Source: Betaproteobacteria bacterium (GTDB lineage: Bacteria > Pseudomonadota > Gammaproteobacteria > Burkholderiales > Rhodocyclaceae). From it: 8,081 bases of DNA. Of this stretch, positions 6,172 to 8,081 are shown one piece after another. Every line of letters begins with the position of its first letter. The stretch's first letter is position 1. The notes under the pieces are model-generated. The model saw only the letters and a program-made list of their open reading frames with translations. It searched no databases and was not told the DNA's origin. The translations under genes were made by a program, and so were the position numbers. The stretch is taken from the NCBI GenBank assembly GCA_028868235.1, contig JAGWUW010000102.1, positions 1 to 8,081 on the forward strand, given 5' to 3'.

Positions 6172-7329
6172 TCAGCCGAGTGCGCCGCTCTCCTGTAAGC
6201 GGATCATTTCGTCAGGAGAATATCCGGCAGCACGTAGAATCGCTTCGTTATGCTCCCCGGCCCGCGGCGCTGGTTGGCGCACGGAAAACTCGAAGCCGGA
6301 GAGTTTCAGGGGGGGGGCAAATTGTGTCAGATCGCCGGTTCGGATAACCATGCCACGCGCTACCAGCTGCTCATTGTGCAGTGCCTCTTCCGGACCGAGA
6401 ACAGGAGTAACGCAACAATCGCTGGCCACGAAGATGGCGGCCCAGGTATCACGTTCACGGGTTGCGAATAACTCGGCCATTTCCGCACGCAGGCTGGCAT
6501 CCCACTGACGCTTGATCCACTCGGGCCGCTCCAGGACGGTACAGCAAACCTGCCAGAATTTCCCTTCCAGCGCACCGACCGCCATGTATTTGCCGTCGGC
6601 ACAGCGATAGGTCGCATAACAAGGCAGTCCGCCAGATAGCATATCTCCACCACGCGGCAATGAGGCACCGGCATCGTTCAGGCGGAGCATGGCGAAATAG
6701 GTGTGGGCCAACACGCTGTCGGACATCGCCACGTCAACATAGCGCCCCTGCCCGGTGCGCTGCGCTTCGACAACACCAGCCAGGATTCCCATGACACCGG
6801 TCAGCGCACCGCCGAGCAAGTCGGCGATCTGGAAATTGGGAATTGCCGGCTGGCTGCCCTCCACCCCAATCTGTTCGAGTACCCCGGCGTATCCAAGGTA
6901 ATTGATATCGTGCCCGGCCAGATGCTTGTAGGGACCATCCTGGCCGTAGCCACTGATCGAGCAGTAAGTGATTCTCGGATTCAGCGCGCATACCGCTTCA
7001 TAGCCGATGCCCAGTTTGTCGACCACACCCGGTCGAAAGCTTTCGACGATGACATCGGCTGTGCTGGCCAGATGCAGGAAAATCTCGACACCCTCTGGTT
7101 TCTTCAGATCCAGCACCATGCCCTGCTTGTTGCGATTGATCATCCGGAAGTAGGCGCTATCCTCACCGCTTCCTGTACCCAGGGTGCGCGCGTAGTCCCC
7201 AAGTTGCGGGTCCTCGATCTTGATGACATCCGCCCCCAAGTCGGCCAGATGCAAAGTTGCTACTGGGCCGGGTAGCAGCCGGGTCAGATCGAGGACGCGA
7301 ATGCCAGACAGCGGCAGTGGGCGGCTCAT
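6172..7329 (-). CDS. CaiB/BaiF family CoA-transferase or racemase, alpha-methylacyl-CoA racemase-like
   Basis: This 385-residue protein is full length for class III CoA-transferases and alpha-methylacyl-CoA racemases. The N-terminus carries GIRVLDLTRLLPGP and LGADVIKIE, followed by RNKQGMVLDLK, VIVESFRPGV and ITYCSISGYGQDGPY. AGHDINY (H140, D141), IADLLGG (D170) and AVGALEGKFW (E255) match the racemase branch, where the equivalent His, Asp and Glu (H126, D156, E241 in the mycobacterial MCR enzyme) serve in alpha-proton exchange. The Asp is also shared with CoA-transferases. The likely reaction is epimerisation of a 2-methylacyl-CoA, with CoA transfer between acids the main alternative. Its start codon overlaps the stop of the upstream exported-protein gene (ATGA, 7326-7329), implying translational coupling. 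With the ligase further upstream it probably belongs to an acid-activation and degradation pathway. A C9 tract lies in the coding strand near the C-terminus. Confidence 0.9.
   Translation of the reverse strand: MSRPLPLSGIRVLDLTRLLPGPVATLHLADLGADVIKIEDPQLGDYARTLGTGSGEDSAYFRMINRNKQGMVLDLKKPEGVEIFLHLASTADVIVESFRPGVVDKLGIGYEAVCALNPRITYCSISGYGQDGPYKHLAGHDINYLGYAGVLEQIGVEGSQPAIPNFQIADLLGGALTGVMGILAGVVEAQRTGQGRYVDVAMSDSVLAHTYFAMLRLNDAGASLPRGGDMLSGGLPCYATYRCADGKYMAVGALEGKFWQVCCTVLERPEWIKRQWDASLRAEMAELFATRERDTWAAIFVASDCCVTPVLGPEEALHNEQLVARGMVIRTGDLTQFAPPLKLSGFEFSVRQPAPRAGEHNEAILRAAGYSPDEMIRLQESGALG
6309..6317. repeat. Homopolymer tract (G9 on plus strand) inside the CaiB/BaiF gene
   Basis: Nine consecutive G on the plus strand encode A-P-P in the segment FAPPLKLSG on the minus strand. 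It is the longest homopolymer I noticed in the window. The reading frame stays intact through it to a family-typical C-terminus (AAGYSPDEMIRLQESGA), so the count of nine is in frame as given. Slippage of one base would alter the last 45 residues or so. Confidence 0.7.
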
Positions 7330-7826
7330 GGCGAGCAGATGCCGAGTAGATCGGCCTCAAGTTGGAGTTCCATGCCTTTTTCCAGTTTCTTGTCGATGTA
7401 CATACCGCGATAGAGGCGCCCTGCATTCTCCGCCTTGCGAGCGTACGGCGTTTCCCAATCAATAACCCGGATACGGACGATACCGATCTGCTCGTCTCGC
7501 TCGGGAACGCTATCGCTCACACACGGGTGAGCCAGGGCCAGACGGTTGAATTCTGTCCGACTGTATAGTTCGAGACTCTTGCCAGGCACGAGCGGGCATT
7601 TACCCAGATGACGGGTCTGCACCTCAGTCGCCACGACCTCCCCCGTCAAGTAGAACACCGGGTCTGTCATCACCCAGCCCCCACCGCCTTCCTCATAGCG
7701 CACACATTGCCCAACATGCAGCATCTCCGGTTGCTTGAACAACAGGCGGGCCGCTGAACGCAATTGTGGTTCGGCCGCCTGCACCGGGATAGCCAGACAG
7801 GCCAGTGCAGCAAAGAGGATACGCAT
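7326..7826 (-). CDS. Small exported (periplasmic) protein of unknown function in acyl-CoA operon
   Basis: This 166-residue protein is not one I recognise. It starts with a short Sec-type signal peptide (Arg at 2, hydrophobic core about residues 3-14, likely cleavage after A17 or A18 in PVQAAEP). The mature part is mixed alpha/beta in composition with a glycine stretch at 47-50 and four Cys (C41, C76, C102, C164), enough for two disulfides in the periplasm. C10 falls within the signal core and does not form a convincing lipobox. The upstream ligase gene ends 14 bases before this ATG, and the CaiB/BaiF gene starts inside this stop codon, so all three are likely one transcript. No strong Shine-Dalgarno sequence is seen before the ATG. 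An exported protein sandwiched between two cytoplasmic CoA enzymes suggests a role tied to the same substrate, perhaps binding or sensing, but this is context only. Confidence 0.82.
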   Translation of the reverse strand: MRILFAALACLAIPVQAAEPQLRSAARLLFKQPEMLHVGQCVRYEEGGGGWVMTDPVFYLTGEVVATEVQTRHLGKCPLVPGKSLELYSRTEFNRLALAHPCVSDSVPERDEQIGIVRIRVIDWETPYARKAENAGRLYRGMYIDKKLEKGMELQLEADLLGICSP

Positions 7827-7835
7827 GACAGATAC

Positions 7836-7853
7836 CCGGGTCAGTAAACCCGG
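7836..7853. repeat. Small inverted repeat at the ligase/exported-protein junction
   Basis: CCGGGT, loop CAGTAA, ACCCGG forms a 6-bp GC-rich stem spanning the stop codon of the ligase gene (7841-7843), 10 bases ahead of the exported-protein start on the minus strand. In the mRNA it would sit where the ribosome binding site of the exported protein is expected, so it could tune translation. The right arm contains AAACCCGG, the same octamer as in the phaM upstream hairpin; that may be chance. Confidence 0.4.
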
Positions 7854-8081
7854 CTATCTTCGATCACCTTTCCATCATTGGGCAAGCCCCCTGGTGCAGC
7901 AAAGGCCACTTCACCACGCAATTTGGTGACTTCGCGCAGGCTGTTAACCAGCGCCTTGTCGAGCACCTCGTGGCCAGCCTCGATTTCGCAATGAAGGACC
8001 ATGCGATCCTGGCCTCCTGGATTGTCGACGACCAAACGCATACGATGAATTTCCGGATGGCGACCGGCAATCTCTGCAACC
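7841..8081 (-). CDS. Phenylacetate-CoA ligase-like AMP-forming enzyme, C-terminal end, truncated by window end
   Basis: The minus-strand frame is open from the window edge to the TGA at 7841-7843, giving about 79 residues. The frame continues past the internal ATG at 8039-8041 with VAEIAGRHPEIHR, so that ATG is not the true start. The segment matches the small C-terminal domain of the phenylacetate-CoA ligase (PaaK-type) branch of the adenylate-forming superfamily: HPEIHRMRLVVDN, GGQDRMVLHCE, LREVTKLRGEVAF and the closing LPNDGKVIEDSR. The Lys in NDGKV corresponds to the conserved C-terminal-domain lysine used in the adenylation half-reaction. The enzyme would activate an aromatic or other carboxylic acid to its CoA thioester with ATP. 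The substrate-binding N-terminal domain is outside the window, so substrate is unknown. It is the most upstream visible gene of the operon that continues into the exported protein and the CaiB/BaiF gene. Confidence 0.82.
   Translation of the reverse strand, partial: VAEIAGRHPEIHRMRLVVDNPGGQDRMVLHCEIEAGHEVLDKALVNSLREVTKLRGEVAFAAPGGLPNDGKVIEDSRVY

Noticed and set aside
6703..7275. Long plus-strand open frame (190 codons) opposite the CaiB/BaiF gene
   Set aside because: It lies entirely antisense to a gene with strong family motifs, has no recognisable protein pattern, and is typical of spurious open frames opposite GC-rich coding sequence.
7797..7826. Lipoprotein signal (Cys at residue 10) in the exported protein
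   Set aside because: The Cys falls inside the hydrophobic core too early, without a Leu at -3, while a standard signal peptidase I site (VQAA) follows.
7841..8041. Treating the ATG at 8039-8041 as the start of a 66-residue protein
   Set aside because: The frame continues upstream to the window edge with ligase-family sequence (HPEIHR), so the gene is a truncated C-terminus, not a small gene.

Overview
The window looks like chromosomal DNA of a GC-rich betaproteobacterium, most likely of the Rhodocyclales type (Dechloromonas/Azonexus/Propionivibrio relatives). This placement is an inference from a PhaM-family polyhydroxyalkanoate granule protein, the paired nfeD-qmcA genes, and an acyl-CoA metabolism cluster with a phenylacetate-CoA-ligase-type enzyme. 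No tRNA, rRNA, CRISPR array, insertion sequence or phage gene is visible. Coding density is high, and no gene-free stretch exceeds 180 bases.

Layout: (1) 1-661 (+) is the C-terminal part of a sensor histidine kinase ending in a degenerate receiver domain. It runs tail-to-tail, with a 31-bp overlap, into a NarL/LuxR-type response regulator (631-1296, -). (2) After a 178-bp divergent intergenic region with a perfect hairpin comes phaM (1475-1963, +), which converges on an AEC-family membrane transporter (2000-2896, -). (3) A divergent promoter region leads to an nfeD-qmcA operon (3003-4318, +), a membrane-associated NfeD/SPFH pair. (4) 4489-5433 (+) encodes a two-domain protein: an N-terminal class III cyclase homology domain lacking the metal-binding aspartates, and a C-terminal FHA domain. 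(5) 5472-6050 (-) is an unrecognised coiled-coil membrane protein with a C-x2-C...C-x3-H cysteine/histidine pattern. (6) 6172-8081 (-) is a tight operon: the C-terminus of a phenylacetate-CoA-ligase-like AMP-forming enzyme, a small exported protein of unknown function, and a CaiB/BaiF family protein with alpha-methylacyl-CoA racemase signatures. The last two genes overlap by ATGA.

How the genes may work together: the kinase/regulator pair probably forms a two-component system. NfeD and QmcA probably act together in the inner membrane. The ligase and the CaiB/BaiF protein plausibly activate an acid to its CoA thioester and then transfer or epimerise it. The parts with least precedent are the apparently catalytically dead cyclase-FHA protein, the cysteine-bearing membrane protein, and the exported protein inside the acyl-CoA operon. 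Nothing here amounts to a clearly new multi-gene system, and the findings are graded accordingly.
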